Below the pieces are notes generated by a model that saw nothing but the letters and a program-made list of their open reading frames with translations, was not told the origin of the DNA and ran no database searches. A stretch of 64,000 nucleotides of DNA from NCBI GenBank assembly GCA_964580995.1, contig CAZOMV010000014.1:1-64000 (forward strand), written 5' to 3'. The position numbers and the translations under genes were made by a program. This stretch comes from JAKJEP01 sp964580995 (GTDB taxonomy: Bacteria > Planctomycetota > Phycisphaerae > Sedimentisphaerales > SM23-30). Shown here in pieces: positions 43,101 through 50,786 of the stretch (the stretch's first letter is position 1; every line of letters starts with the position of its first letter).

Positions 43101-44218
43101 TACTCCATATACCGCATCTTCCGGGGTTCATACATGATTTCCGTAATGGCAATATCGCCACCGCCGGAAAGGGCGGGGGTGTTGGCGGCACCAGGGGTAT
43201 AAGGCTGGCCGATCCCCCAGTTGGCTGGGTCGTTGTTGTCGGTATTGAAATCCATCAGTTCCAGGGAGGGACCGAAACCATCCGCCTCGGTTGGCCAGGG
43301 GGCCGTATCTTCGTAATTCACCACATCCACAATCTGCCCCAGGCTATTCTTCAGAACGATCAATTCGCCCGAATTATCCAGCTTGCCGGTATAATAAACG
43401 ACATAATTGCTGATCCCGTAAAAACCCGGCACATTCGGATCCCCGGCTACCACCATATACGCCCCTGCGTTCAAGGTTACGGCTGGGAAGGTATATTCGA
43501 TGCCACCGGCTAATTGCCAGCCGGTCAACGGGATGGCTGAGCCGCTGCGATTGTATAACTCGAGATATTCCCCGCCGGTATTGAGCGTGCCGGGGCTGTA
43601 CATCAACTCCGTGATGACCACATCGCCCAGGCCGGGTGAGGCAGGATGGTTAGCTGTGCCTGGCGTATAGGGCTGGCCGATTCCCCAACTGCTGCCATTA
43701 TTGTTATCCCAGATGGGATCCCATAGCTCCAGCGATGGGCCGTTGCCATCGGCCTCCGAAGGCCAGGGCCAGTTGTCATCGTAGAATACTTCATCGATCA
43801 CGGTCCTGCCGGCATTCTTCAGGGCGATCCGCTCTCCGCCGCCGTCCAGCCCGCCGGTATAGGGACCGAAGGCCGTTTCTGCGTCCAGACCATAAAAGGC
43901 CAATGCCGCCGCGTCATCGTAAAACACCAGATACCCGCCCGCCGCGACCGTTGTCCCCGCTGGCAGGGTGAACATGACTTGCGTGGAATCCACCAATTGC
44001 CAATTACTTACATCGACAGATGTGCTGCCGCGGTTGTAAATTTCGACAAACTCTCCGCCCGTATTGGCAGCGGGCAGATTGTACATAATCTCATTGATTA
44101 CAATATCTGTTTCAACCGCTCCAGCCTGCCTCGCCATTACAGTCCAGACTCCCCCGATTATCAATAGTAGAACCCTTATTTGCCATTTACGCATTGCCTG
44201 CATTCTCCATCTCAGCAT
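40148..44218 (-). CDS. Giant secreted lamin-tail/CotH protein with dockerin-like tail
   Basis: This 1356-residue protein has a signal peptide (IRVLLLIIGGVWTVMARQAGA) and three lamin-tail domains (VINEIMYNLPAANTGGEFVE, VITELMYSPGTLNTGGEYLE, AITEIMYEPRKM...). The first two end in the same WGIGQPYTPG phrase. A carbohydrate-binding-like region at about 540-660 and a CotH kinase-type domain at about 830-1170 (GIHYKGQAWATGPKKSWKVA, LDLAMHLPVMQKVIHDM, YLNGSFYGVELAEE) follow, and the tail is DLNQDCKVDLQDILIF, WLRCYDPEDSDC. CotH-fold proteins can phosphorylate proteins, though extracellular ATP would be needed. The start could also be ATG 44194. Confidence 0.85.
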   Translation of the reverse strand: MLRWRMQAMRKWQIRVLLLIIGGVWTVMARQAGAVETDIVINEIMYNLPAANTGGEFVEIYNRGSTSVDVSNWQLVDSTQVMFTLPAGTTVAAGGYLVFYDDAAALAFYGLDAETAFGPYTGGLDGGGERIALKNAGRTVIDEVFYDDNWPWPSEADGNGPSLELWDPIWDNNNGSSWGIGQPYTPGTANHPASPGLGDVVITELMYSPGTLNTGGEYLELYNRSGSAIPLTGWQLAGGIEYTFPAVTLNAGAYMVVAGDPNVPGFYGISNYVVYYTGKLDNSGELIVLKNSLGQIVDVVNYEDTAPWPTEADGFGPSLELMDFNTDNNDPANWGIGQPYTPGAANTPALSGGGDIAITEIMYEPRKMRYMEYINYFTGGFRWTDGDDPVGEYIELFNRGEETIDLNGWELQDEDGVLFAFAAGTTLAPNHYLVVCQNSDAINSIYGISNLVGNFNPACNGLSGGGERLALLNANGVVVDTVHYNDTPPWPIGPDQTGVSLECLDPLADNNRPENWRGFSREGGPTHVWQYVETTGNATSNALYFYIDGAGEWLVDDIVVTPSAGGGDIMPNGSFEPDDSGWSKTGNHAGTYRTNLDAVDGTGCEHMVSTGVGGSSSNSLNCVIPAMSSGQEYTLSCWVKYLSGYNTLTFRLSYEGLKTTIIAEGGWQEAQPPANPSVGDEYALNYGTPGRGNSRSSSGLPPLADVEKIKHSPKRPISTDTVTVTAEVASDSPVTSVMLDYQVFVAPYQTATASDSVAMYDDGDLNHGDAVAGDGEYGAILPARSSQSLVRYWVTATNGSGSWRYPDSYEPNPNRAYFVYEGEEETNLPAYFLIAPQSTLQALNANPRTHIYYDATLVVDGIVYDHVGIHYKGQAWATGPKKSWKVAFNKTEYLRDMNRLDLAMHLPVMQKVIHDMSRSMGHENLGTDIVRLYLNGSFYGVELAEESPNTSWLEKYGFNDAGEVYKSSSCPPMGTWPYSAPEDEVSDLDYYSDPKVYPKIYEKKGDPLGSFTSMIDLTNMVTNTPNAQLLTAMMNTVDLDAWLYDWAVQVGMANSDIIGNNWFAIKPAEAGSKWLLRTFDYTHAFGCTASVGVGGIVCQAYNTDPYTYYNKWQQRCYQIPEFENRFLVIVNDVLTNYLTVEKFNTLLDEAYDRTLIDRQEEILLGYGGPYVMDASDYVSIKSYFANRRSWLLNTWLANKTFTPPANSHPAIALTTPLSTPAGIYINWTYADVEKDTCWVDLYWTDMKWQHLEPIPDANNIPAENGTFIWSTGLPAASQAVYVLAKIYDNQSYLFGYDLSSSIILIPDNCEGMQAAGYTISGDLNQDCKVDLQDILIFLQDWLRCYDPEDSDCTELP

Positions 44219-44324
44219 TATATTCTAGGCACGGATAAAGTTTTAAACAAATGGTATAATAAAAAGGTTACACAAAAGGATTATATACTATTCTTCATTT
44301 TTCTCGAACCATATTATTCTATTT

Positions 44325-44358
44325 AAAAAACAGCCCCACCACTACTTGCGGTGGGGCT
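44325..44358 (-). terminator. Intrinsic terminator of the PEP-CTERM gene
   Basis: AGCCCCACC (44332-44340) and GGTGGGGCT (44350-44358), 9 bp; on the minus strand it is followed by a six-base T-run (44330-44325). It lies 40 bases after the PEP-CTERM gene stop. Confidence 0.85.
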
Positions 44359-44397
44359 TTGGTTTCAGAAAAACTTGCTGTCAAAGAGAGCAGATTA

Positions 44398-45189
44398 TTA
44401 TCTGCGTTTCCGCAGCAGCGTCAGAGCACCCAGGCCCAGCAACACCATCGTTGCCGGTTCAGGAATGGTTACACCGTTGGCATAGACATCCGCCACATCA
44501 TCTGCGCTCAGGCACACATCCCAAAAGGCCGCTTCATCCATAGCACCATGCAGAGGACGGTCACCAAATTGTGCCGCTTCTGGGGAGTTACCCATCATCA
44601 ACACGGCCGTTGCTAAAGCTTGGTTAGGCAGTGCCGTAGGAACCACTACCTGGGTATTATTTACGTAAAGGGCTCCATTGGTACCATCATGGGTATAGGT
44701 AAGCATCATCCACTCACCCAGTGGCAGGGTTCCGGGGTCGGTAATTCCCGCGCTGCCACCACCCGCGTCCGCATACGTAGCAAACCGAGTGTCGGGATAT
44801 TCCACCATGGCAAATCCTCTATATTGGGCACTGGTATAATTTTCGTTACCCATAAAGGCTCCAATAGCACCGCCACCGAAATCATCCACCTTTACCCAGC
44901 ACATCGCTGTCATCGCCGTGTAAGAATTCAAACTCGTACTTGCGGGGACGGTTACGGATGAGCCGGCAGCACCGAATTGCAGGGCATATGTCCCTGCCGC
45001 TCGGCCGGCTACGGAATCGACAGCAAAATCAAGACCTACCAGCGATCCATCGTTGAGACTCATCGTGTCACCGGCGACAGTACCGGTGGTTTCTTCATAC
45101 TCCCAATACGAAACGGGGACCGGAGTTACGGCGTGGGTGACACCGGCTAAAAAGGAAATACAGAATACCAGGAACAACATCTTCTTCAT
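44398..45189 (-). CDS. LamG-domain protein with PEP-CTERM sorting signal
   Basis: This 263-residue protein has a signal peptide (MLFLVFCISFLAGVTHA) and one LamG domain (SYWEYEETTGTVAGD, AMTAMCWVKVDDF, MMLTYTHDGTNGALYVNN, MDEAAFWDVCLS). It ends IPEPATMVLLGLGALTLLRKRR, a clear PEP-CTERM: Pro-Glu-Pro, hydrophobic span and a basic end, which an exosortase cleaves. This is the only PEP-CTERM in the window; the neighbours with similar LamG domains carry the dockerin-like tail instead. The start follows GGAGG. It is bounded by its own terminator. Confidence 0.92.
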   Translation of the reverse strand: MKKMLFLVFCISFLAGVTHAVTPVPVSYWEYEETTGTVAGDTMSLNDGSLVGLDFAVDSVAGRAAGTYALQFGAAGSSVTVPASTSLNSYTAMTAMCWVKVDDFGGGAIGAFMGNENYTSAQYRGFAMVEYPDTRFATYADAGGGSAGITDPGTLPLGEWMMLTYTHDGTNGALYVNNTQVVVPTALPNQALATAVLMMGNSPEAAQFGDRPLHGAMDEAAFWDVCLSADDVADVYANGVTIPEPATMVLLGLGALTLLRKRR

Positions 45190-45204
45190 TTTTCATTTCC
45201 TCCA

Positions 45205-45228
45205 TTGACAAGCTCCTCGCTTTGTCAA
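45205..45228. promoter_or_regulatory. Inverted repeat in the leader of the PEP-CTERM gene
   Basis: TTGACAAGC and GCTTTGTCAA form an inverted repeat (one bulged base) just before the GGAGG of the gene starting at 45189. It could be an operator or an mRNA hairpin; no matching -10 box is seen. Confidence 0.4.
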
Positions 45229-45342
45229 ATTTAAAAAGAACCATCAAACTAAAAACAAAAATCTACACGTTACACACATAAAGCTTCAACGAAATATTGT
45301 TTGTCTCAATCACCTTCTTTCTTTATTTTTCCAATTTGTTTT

Positions 45343-45372
45343 AACCGGACCGGTGTAGAAACCGGCCCGGTT
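45343..45372 (-). terminator. Stem-loop after the LamG gene
   Basis: AACCGGACCGGT (45343-45354) pairs with ACCGGCCCGGTT (45361-45372) with one mismatch. It lies 25 bases beyond the stop of the minus-strand gene at 45397, but no T-run follows, so its termination strength is doubtful. Confidence 0.5.
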
Positions 45373-45396
45373 AGACGTTATCATAAATCCTTTTGT

Positions 45397-47124
45397 TTAG
45401 GGAATATCCGTACATTCCGGCCGCTGGGGATCGTTACATTTGAGCCAATCTTGGGCGATTACCGCGAAGTCTTCCAGGTTGACATAGCAGTCCTGATTGA
45501 AGTCGGTGGGGAAGAATTTACCGACCTCTTTGCAACCGGGCGGGGGCAGCGGGAAACCGTTTTCATAAACAGACAAGATATTGCCCGGCGTCAGGGCGGC
45601 GTTCCAGATGGCAATTTCATCGACGTCCCCGGTCCAGTGCCGGTCGCCGAATTCATCCGGCCCCTTGCCGATGAACAGTGGAGCGGAAGCAGTGCTCTCC
45701 AGGCCGGTCATGGGGACTTTCAATCCGTCTTGCAGGCCGTCCAGGTACAGGGTGATCCCGGTGCCGTCATGGGTTACGGCAATAAAATGCCATTCGCCGA
45801 CCGCCACCCCGTCGGCGGTGCCCGTAGTATTGCCGACATAGGTCGGATTGGCGGCATTGGCCATCCAGGACATCACGCTTTGATTGGAATGGACCATGAT
45901 AAGATAGGCCCGGTAGTTGCCACCTACTACTACCGCCAGTTCCTTGCTGACCAGTTCGGCGTACGCTTTTTGCGTGCCGGATTTGACCCAGGCGGCGATG
46001 GTGACCTGGGGGAAGCAATCAATAGTGGTATCATGAGCGACATGGATCCAGTCACTAGATCCGTTGAAGGTCAAGGCTCCGGTCGGATTGCCGAGGCGGC
46101 TTGCCGCGGAACTGCTGTCGAAGGTGAAACCGCCCATCAGCGTGCCATCATTGTCATTACCCGATTTATCTTTGACCACATCCCCGGCGGTTTCCTCGAA
46201 GGGCCAGTAGGCAACCAGGTCCGCGTTAATGTCAGGATCGGGTTCGACCCCCGGGCCGCTGGAAATCGTGGTATCCATGCCATATTTTTCCGTGACATAG
46301 GCACGGACATCATCAAAAGCGGCATTGGGATCGTTCAAAGCGATATAAGCCGGATCCGCCAGGTTATAGACCAGGATTTCCGCAATATCGCCGGTGTGGG
46401 CGCCATACCAGCCATAGCCTTCCAGATCAATCCAGAGCACCCCGATATCGGAATTCTGGGGCGGTATGTTCGGATCAGAACCGGAATAATACTGGATGGG
46501 ACTGGCAGCGGTTTCCGCCACATGACCGGCAAAACCATCTTCCTCATGGAAATTGTACAAATCTTTCTGGTTGGCATCCTTGAGGGTATAGACGGTCAGG
46601 TAATTCCGGTCCGCTTCATAGGGAGCACCCGTAGAGAGTTCGGAAGAACCTGCGTACCACCAGTCGGGAGCGCCGGCCCCGGTGGTGCCAAAAGCATATC
46701 CATATTGGGTGGCGCCCGAACCATAGGAATAGTTCCCGAAGATTCTCTTGGTAGCGGAGCCGGCATCGTAGCTGGCTACGATAAAGATGTTGAAGCTGGT
46801 CAACTGGGTGGCGGCCGCATTCGTCAGCCGCAGACCGTCATCTCCGTTAAACCGGAGGACCGCATGGCTGCCGTTGGGAAAAGTGGCGGAGGCCAGTTGT
46901 GGGTCGCCGAGCACGCGGTTGGCGTGATTGGCGTGGCCGGACTGATCCTGCCAGACGGAGACACCGCCGGTATCCTGTGTCACCCCGGCATCTGCCTTAA
47001 ACCATACTACCATACCTGCCGAAGGCGGATTGGTGGCCAGACAGGGGGTTGTCAGGCTCATAAAAACCGCCCCAAACAGGATTGTCAGTAAAATCAAATT
47101 TTTCGTTTTCATTAATCTATTCAC
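45397..47124 (-). CDS. Secreted two-domain LamG protein with dockerin-like tail
   Basis: The 575-residue product starts at GTG 47124, eight bases after GGAGGA, and has a signal peptide (LILLTILFGAVFMSLTTPCLA). The first domain (MVVWFKADAGVTQDTGGVSV, WQDQSGHANHANRV, FNGDDGLRL) and the second (LVAYWPFEETAGDVVKD, GEWHFIAVTHDGTGITLYLD, IGKGPDEFGDRHW) are LamG-like jelly rolls. The second is nearly the same as in the 39172 gene. The tail is TDFNQDCYVNLEDFAVIA with WLKCNDPQRPEC. It follows the 47196 gene by 71 bases and is probably in one transcript with it. Confidence 0.87.
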   Translation of the reverse strand: MNRLMKTKNLILLTILFGAVFMSLTTPCLATNPPSAGMVVWFKADAGVTQDTGGVSVWQDQSGHANHANRVLGDPQLASATFPNGSHAVLRFNGDDGLRLTNAAATQLTSFNIFIVASYDAGSATKRIFGNYSYGSGATQYGYAFGTTGAGAPDWWYAGSSELSTGAPYEADRNYLTVYTLKDANQKDLYNFHEEDGFAGHVAETAASPIQYYSGSDPNIPPQNSDIGVLWIDLEGYGWYGAHTGDIAEILVYNLADPAYIALNDPNAAFDDVRAYVTEKYGMDTTISSGPGVEPDPDINADLVAYWPFEETAGDVVKDKSGNDNDGTLMGGFTFDSSSAASRLGNPTGALTFNGSSDWIHVAHDTTIDCFPQVTIAAWVKSGTQKAYAELVSKELAVVVGGNYRAYLIMVHSNQSVMSWMANAANPTYVGNTTGTADGVAVGEWHFIAVTHDGTGITLYLDGLQDGLKVPMTGLESTASAPLFIGKGPDEFGDRHWTGDVDEIAIWNAALTPGNILSVYENGFPLPPPGCKEVGKFFPTDFNQDCYVNLEDFAVIAQDWLKCNDPQRPECTDIP

Positions 47125-47195
47125 GTTAAAATCCTCCAAAATAGTATCTATATCCATTATTTTTAACCATATTCCTACCTGTCTTGATCCTTCGA

Positions 47196-49424
47196 TTAGG
47201 GCACATCCGTACACTCCGCATCCAGCGGATCGTTGCACTTGAGCCAGTCGCTGACCAGGTACGCCATATCAGCCAGATCCACCGAGCAGTCCTCATTGAT
47301 GTCGGTGTCAAAGTAAACACCCAGGTCTGCACAGAACAGATTCTGTTCGACCTTGAGGGTAAACTGGCCGATCATATCAACGGCACCGTCGGGTCCGTCG
47401 AGCGGATGGCCGGCGGTCTGGGCGGTGATTAGGTCATGGTGGTACACATCCTGATGATAGGTGACAAAATCGGTCATGGTCACTTTCAGCTTCTTGTCCA
47501 GGTCTTTGTAGCTCAGGGAACCTGTGCCCGCTACGGAACTAATCGGCCAGCCCATGGTGGAGCCGGCAGAGTTAGCTTTAAATTCCGGATGGCCGTTCCC
47601 TGGTCCGTCGGCATCCATCTGCGCATACACGGAAAGTCCGGGAAGATTGGCAGCCTGTTTGCCATCGAAGAAAAGGTTGACCCCGAAATAGGGCACGTCC
47701 GTCAAACCACGGGCATTGTACCAGGTAAAGGTCCGCTGCTCACCGGCTTGCAGGGGGATGTAAATCATCATGTAATTGGGATGATTCAGGAACAAGTTGG
47801 GATCGAAGGCATTCGGATCGGCTGGAATCGCACCTTCAAAAATAGCGGTATCCCAGGCGGCATCCGGATAAAAGGTGTTCCAGCGTTCGGTCTCAATCAT
47901 GGTGCCTATGGAATTGCAGCGCGTGAGTGTCAGGGCGGTCAGGGTCACTTTGGTAGGATCGGGAGCCGGGGGTTCCGAGGTGTCAATCTGATATTTGTTC
48001 ATCAGGTAAGTTGTGACATTGGCGTGTTCAGTTACATTAACCCCTTTATAGACCTTGATCTCCGCGATATCGCCGGTCAGGAATTCCGTCCCGCTGCCCA
48101 TCGCACCAATGGAACCAATGGTGTTAAGGTTATAGGTGGGGCGGCCAAAATCCGTGCTCAGCAGTTCGCCGTTGAGATAGACTTTTCGTTCGCTGTCATA
48201 GGAAATGGTATAGGACAGCAGGTAATAACGATCCACCTGCAGCGGTTCGTCCGGTTCATAGACCCCACCGCGGGTGTCGAAATACTCGGCGGTATTGAAG
48301 CTGGTGTTGGAAATGCCCAGCGAGGTTCCCGCTGACGGGTCGCTGAAATTGGCCAGAAACACTTGTCCCAGGGCCAGATCATCGATTCGGCCGACGACAT
48401 ATACACTGACACTGCGAGGATAGATATCCGACGCGTCGGCATTGAGAATGGCATTGGGATCCAAAACCAATCCATCATTCCCATTGAAATGAACGACCGG
48501 ATGGCTGCCGTTGGGAAAGGTGCTGGTTTCCAGGGTGGGATCGCCCCATTGCCGCACGGTGTCCATTTCTTTGCCGGACTGGTCCAGCCATTTGCCTACC
48601 ACTCCACCAGTGGCAATGGGAGTGCCGTTGGGATCGGCAACACCGGCATCGGCCTTGAGCCAGAGGATACATTCAAAGGGCTCGGTAATCACCGGGTCGG
48701 TAATCCCGTTATTGTAGATGTCCTGAATGCCGGCGGCATTCAGGGCACTATCCCAGATGGCCACTTCATCGATAGCACCATTAAAATAGCGCCCGAATAA
48801 AATAGCGGCACCAATCGCCAGATCATCCGGCTGCGAAGAAGTGGGAGCGGGGGACATGGCTACAAAAGAGCCATCCGATACACCATCCACATACGTCTGA
48901 ATACCGGAGCCGTTCTGGGTGGCAGCAATAAAGTGCCAGTTTCCGTCCGCTATATTGACAGTCTGGTCCGTATAGGCACCGGTAAAGTTGGGGCCGTTGG
49001 CCATCCAGGAGGCCACCTTGGTCCCGTTCACCATCAGGGTATAGCCATCCCCGGCGGGTCCGCCGGTGAGATGTTCCTTATCAATGACCGTTGCCCATGA
49101 TACTTGGGTGCCATTGGGTTTGACCCAGGCCGCCAGGGTTAAGCCATTCGTCGGGTCCACGGTGAAATCATGGCCGCAATTAATATAATACGTACCATTC
49201 AAATTGATAGCACCGGCGGGATTGCTGAATCGGTCCGAAGTGGAGTGGGTATCAAAGGATGCCGATCCTCCCAAAATCCCCACGTTGTAGTTGCCGCTAC
49301 TGTCGGCGGCAATGGTACCGGTCGTTTCGTCAAACTTCCAGTGACCGACTAGGTCCGCCGTCGAAACGCTTGCATAAAATACACATAAAAATAAAATAGT
49401 TGACAAAATACATACTTTTTTCAT
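47196..49424 (-). CDS. Secreted multi-LamG protein with dockerin-like tail
   Basis: This 742-residue protein has a signal peptide (CILSTILFLCVFYASVSTA) and an N-terminal LamG (LVGHWKFDETTGTIAADSS, GLTLAAWVKPNGT, VDGVSDGSFVAM). A second jelly roll follows (ILWLKADAGVADPNGTPIAT, WLDQSGKEMDTVRQWGDP, FNGNDGLVLD), then a further beta-rich region of about 200 residues with RTFTWYNARGLTDVPYFGVN, and the tail DTDINEDCSVDLADMAYLV, WLKCNDPLDAEC. The start follows TTGAGGAGA. It heads the minus-strand block of surface proteins and probably binds polysaccharide. No catalytic domain seen. Confidence 0.85.
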   Translation of the reverse strand: MKKVCILSTILFLCVFYASVSTADLVGHWKFDETTGTIAADSSGNYNVGILGGSASFDTHSTSDRFSNPAGAINLNGTYYINCGHDFTVDPTNGLTLAAWVKPNGTQVSWATVIDKEHLTGGPAGDGYTLMVNGTKVASWMANGPNFTGAYTDQTVNIADGNWHFIAATQNGSGIQTYVDGVSDGSFVAMSPAPTSSQPDDLAIGAAILFGRYFNGAIDEVAIWDSALNAAGIQDIYNNGITDPVITEPFECILWLKADAGVADPNGTPIATGGVVGKWLDQSGKEMDTVRQWGDPTLETSTFPNGSHPVVHFNGNDGLVLDPNAILNADASDIYPRSVSVYVVGRIDDLALGQVFLANFSDPSAGTSLGISNTSFNTAEYFDTRGGVYEPDEPLQVDRYYLLSYTISYDSERKVYLNGELLSTDFGRPTYNLNTIGSIGAMGSGTEFLTGDIAEIKVYKGVNVTEHANVTTYLMNKYQIDTSEPPAPDPTKVTLTALTLTRCNSIGTMIETERWNTFYPDAAWDTAIFEGAIPADPNAFDPNLFLNHPNYMMIYIPLQAGEQRTFTWYNARGLTDVPYFGVNLFFDGKQAANLPGLSVYAQMDADGPGNGHPEFKANSAGSTMGWPISSVAGTGSLSYKDLDKKLKVTMTDFVTYHQDVYHHDLITAQTAGHPLDGPDGAVDMIGQFTLKVEQNLFCADLGVYFDTDINEDCSVDLADMAYLVSDWLKCNDPLDAECTDVP

Positions 49425-49744
49425 TTCTTATTTCTCCTCAACAAATAATGTTCATTCCAAATACTCCTGTTCTGCCCATTTTTCGTTTTCGATATCGGTA
49501 GAAAACAACCTCCTTTCCTTGCGATAAAAATGAATCCATCAGGAAAATCAGAGAATTTAGAGACTTGCATCTAGACAGGGGAGCTATATAACTTAAAAGT
49601 CTCGGGCCGGGTTCAACCAAACCCTATCCCTGATGTGTGAACCAGTGGCTACTGACCAAAGTGAACACTGGTTCACCGTTTTTTTTTTGTTATCTTTTAT
49701 GCTGGGATGCTGATCTTTTTTTCCTCCATTTCTTCCGGTTCTGT
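49425..49744. other. Intergenic region between the LamG block and the FadR-type regulator
   Basis: No gene. It contains a strong hairpin with T-run at 49637-49688 and a longer inverted pair, GAGACTT near 49558 with AAGTCTC near 49598, which would fold part of the 5' leader of the LamG gene at 49424. I cannot match it to a known riboswitch class. Confidence 0.45.
49637..49688 (+). terminator. Terminator-like hairpin with T-run, plus orientation
   Basis: GTGAACCAGTG (49637-49647) and CACTGGTTCAC (49666-49676) form a perfect 11-bp stem, followed by CG and ten T (49679-49688). No plus-strand gene ends here, so it may instead block antisense transcription into the regulator or serve as an operator. 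Confidence 0.55.
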
Positions 49745-50566
49745 TTATACCTCTTTTTCCTTCAACCCAAAAAATGACGCGGCCCATTGAATATGATCTG
49801 CCATGGCTTTCTCCGCCCCCTGCGGATCTATGCGTTTGACCGCTTCCAATATGTTCTGGTGATGTTTTACGGTTTCCTCAAATTCCCCGCTGGGATATAC
49901 CTGGGAAAAAAACAATCCCGTTAAAAGAGTCCCCAGCAGACGTAAAACCGGATTCCCACATTCCCGCGAAAGGGCCAGATGAAAAATCCTGTCCTGCTCC
50001 CGAAATTCACTCAAAAACGGATCGGATGCAGTTTCCTGCATTCTCTTGAAGGCGTGGTTCAACTGTTGCAAACCCTTTTCCGTAATATGCTGGGCTGCCA
50101 AACGGGTAATTCCCGGTTCCAGCAGCAAGCGGGTCTGCATGATGGCATCGGAATCAGCATCGCTAAAATTCTGGATCAGCGGGGCGATTACCTGCAAGCT
50201 GTTGATCACATTAAAATCACCAATGTACCAGCCCATCCCATGCTGCGAACGAATAACACCCAATGCCTGCAGAATCACCAGGGCTTCGCGCATGGAGGTG
50301 TTTCCGACTCCGAACAATTTGCATAAATCACTTTGCGACGGCAGCTTGTCATTCGGTTTTAAGTTGTTCTTTTTTATGTACTCAATCAGAGCGGTTATCA
50401 CTTTATCCGATCTCTTGGTAACATCGGCGATAATGGTTTGCGATTCTGGTTCGGAATCATAGGAATCTTTGGGTAACAGTTCCCCCTCTGCGGAGATGGT
50501 TTCTTCGTTGTCAACTAGATCCGCGACCTTATCATTTCTCTTTTTCTTTATTTTTAAATCACCCAT
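49745..50566 (-). CDS. FadR/GntR-family transcriptional regulator
   Basis: This 273-residue protein has an unusual charged N-terminal extension of about 55 residues. A GntR winged helix-turn-helix follows (VITALIEYIKKNNLKPNDKL, LPSQSDLCKLFGVGNTSMRE, ALVILQALGVIRSQHGMGWY), then an all-helical FCD ligand domain (MQTRLLLEPGITRLAAQHIT, EFREQDRIFHLALSRECGN, HHQNILEAVKRIDPQGAEKA) with the metal-binding Asp and His residues in place. FCD regulators sense sugar acids or other carboxylates. It is divergent from the GH36 and catabolic operon, which it most likely represses through the palindrome at 50710-50721. Confidence 0.9.
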   Translation of the reverse strand: MGDLKIKKKRNDKVADLVDNEETISAEGELLPKDSYDSEPESQTIIADVTKRSDKVITALIEYIKKNNLKPNDKLPSQSDLCKLFGVGNTSMREALVILQALGVIRSQHGMGWYIGDFNVINSLQVIAPLIQNFSDADSDAIMQTRLLLEPGITRLAAQHITEKGLQQLNHAFKRMQETASDPFLSEFREQDRIFHLALSRECGNPVLRLLGTLLTGLFFSQVYPSGEFEETVKHHQNILEAVKRIDPQGAEKAMADHIQWAASFFGLKEKEV

Positions 50567-50709
50567 CTATTATTTGCGTAACCTTTCCTTTTTTAAAAAC
50601 TTTTACTTGCAAGATAGAACATCTTAACTTATATTATCACATTATATCTTCGTTAAATTATATGCCAGAGTCAAGAAAAAAATGTAATTTTAAACATAAA
50701 TAATAGGTG

Positions 50710-50721
50710 CAAGTCGACTTG
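50710..50721. promoter_or_regulatory. Perfect 12-bp palindrome, candidate FadR-type operator
   Basis: CAAGTCGACTTG lies midway in the 220-base divergent region between regulator and alpha-galactosidase. Its GT-CG-AC core fits the GntR/FadR half-site spacing. A second inverted repeat, TGTAA-N7-TTACA (50728-50744), lies a few bases further on. Confidence 0.5.
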
Positions 50722-50786
50722 TAGGAATGTAAGTACATATTACACAATGGATTATATGATAACGTTGTATTCATGAGGTTATAACC

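Noticed and set aside
45301..47091. 596-residue plus-strand open frame
   Set aside because: It lies antisense to the LamG gene 45397-47124, which has a signal peptide, domains and ribosome-binding site; the long frame is a by-product of codon bias.
49550..49740. Cobalamin riboswitch because of GCCACTGG on the minus strand
   Set aside because: The sequence is only one arm of the 49637 hairpin; no other part of the riboswitch consensus is present.
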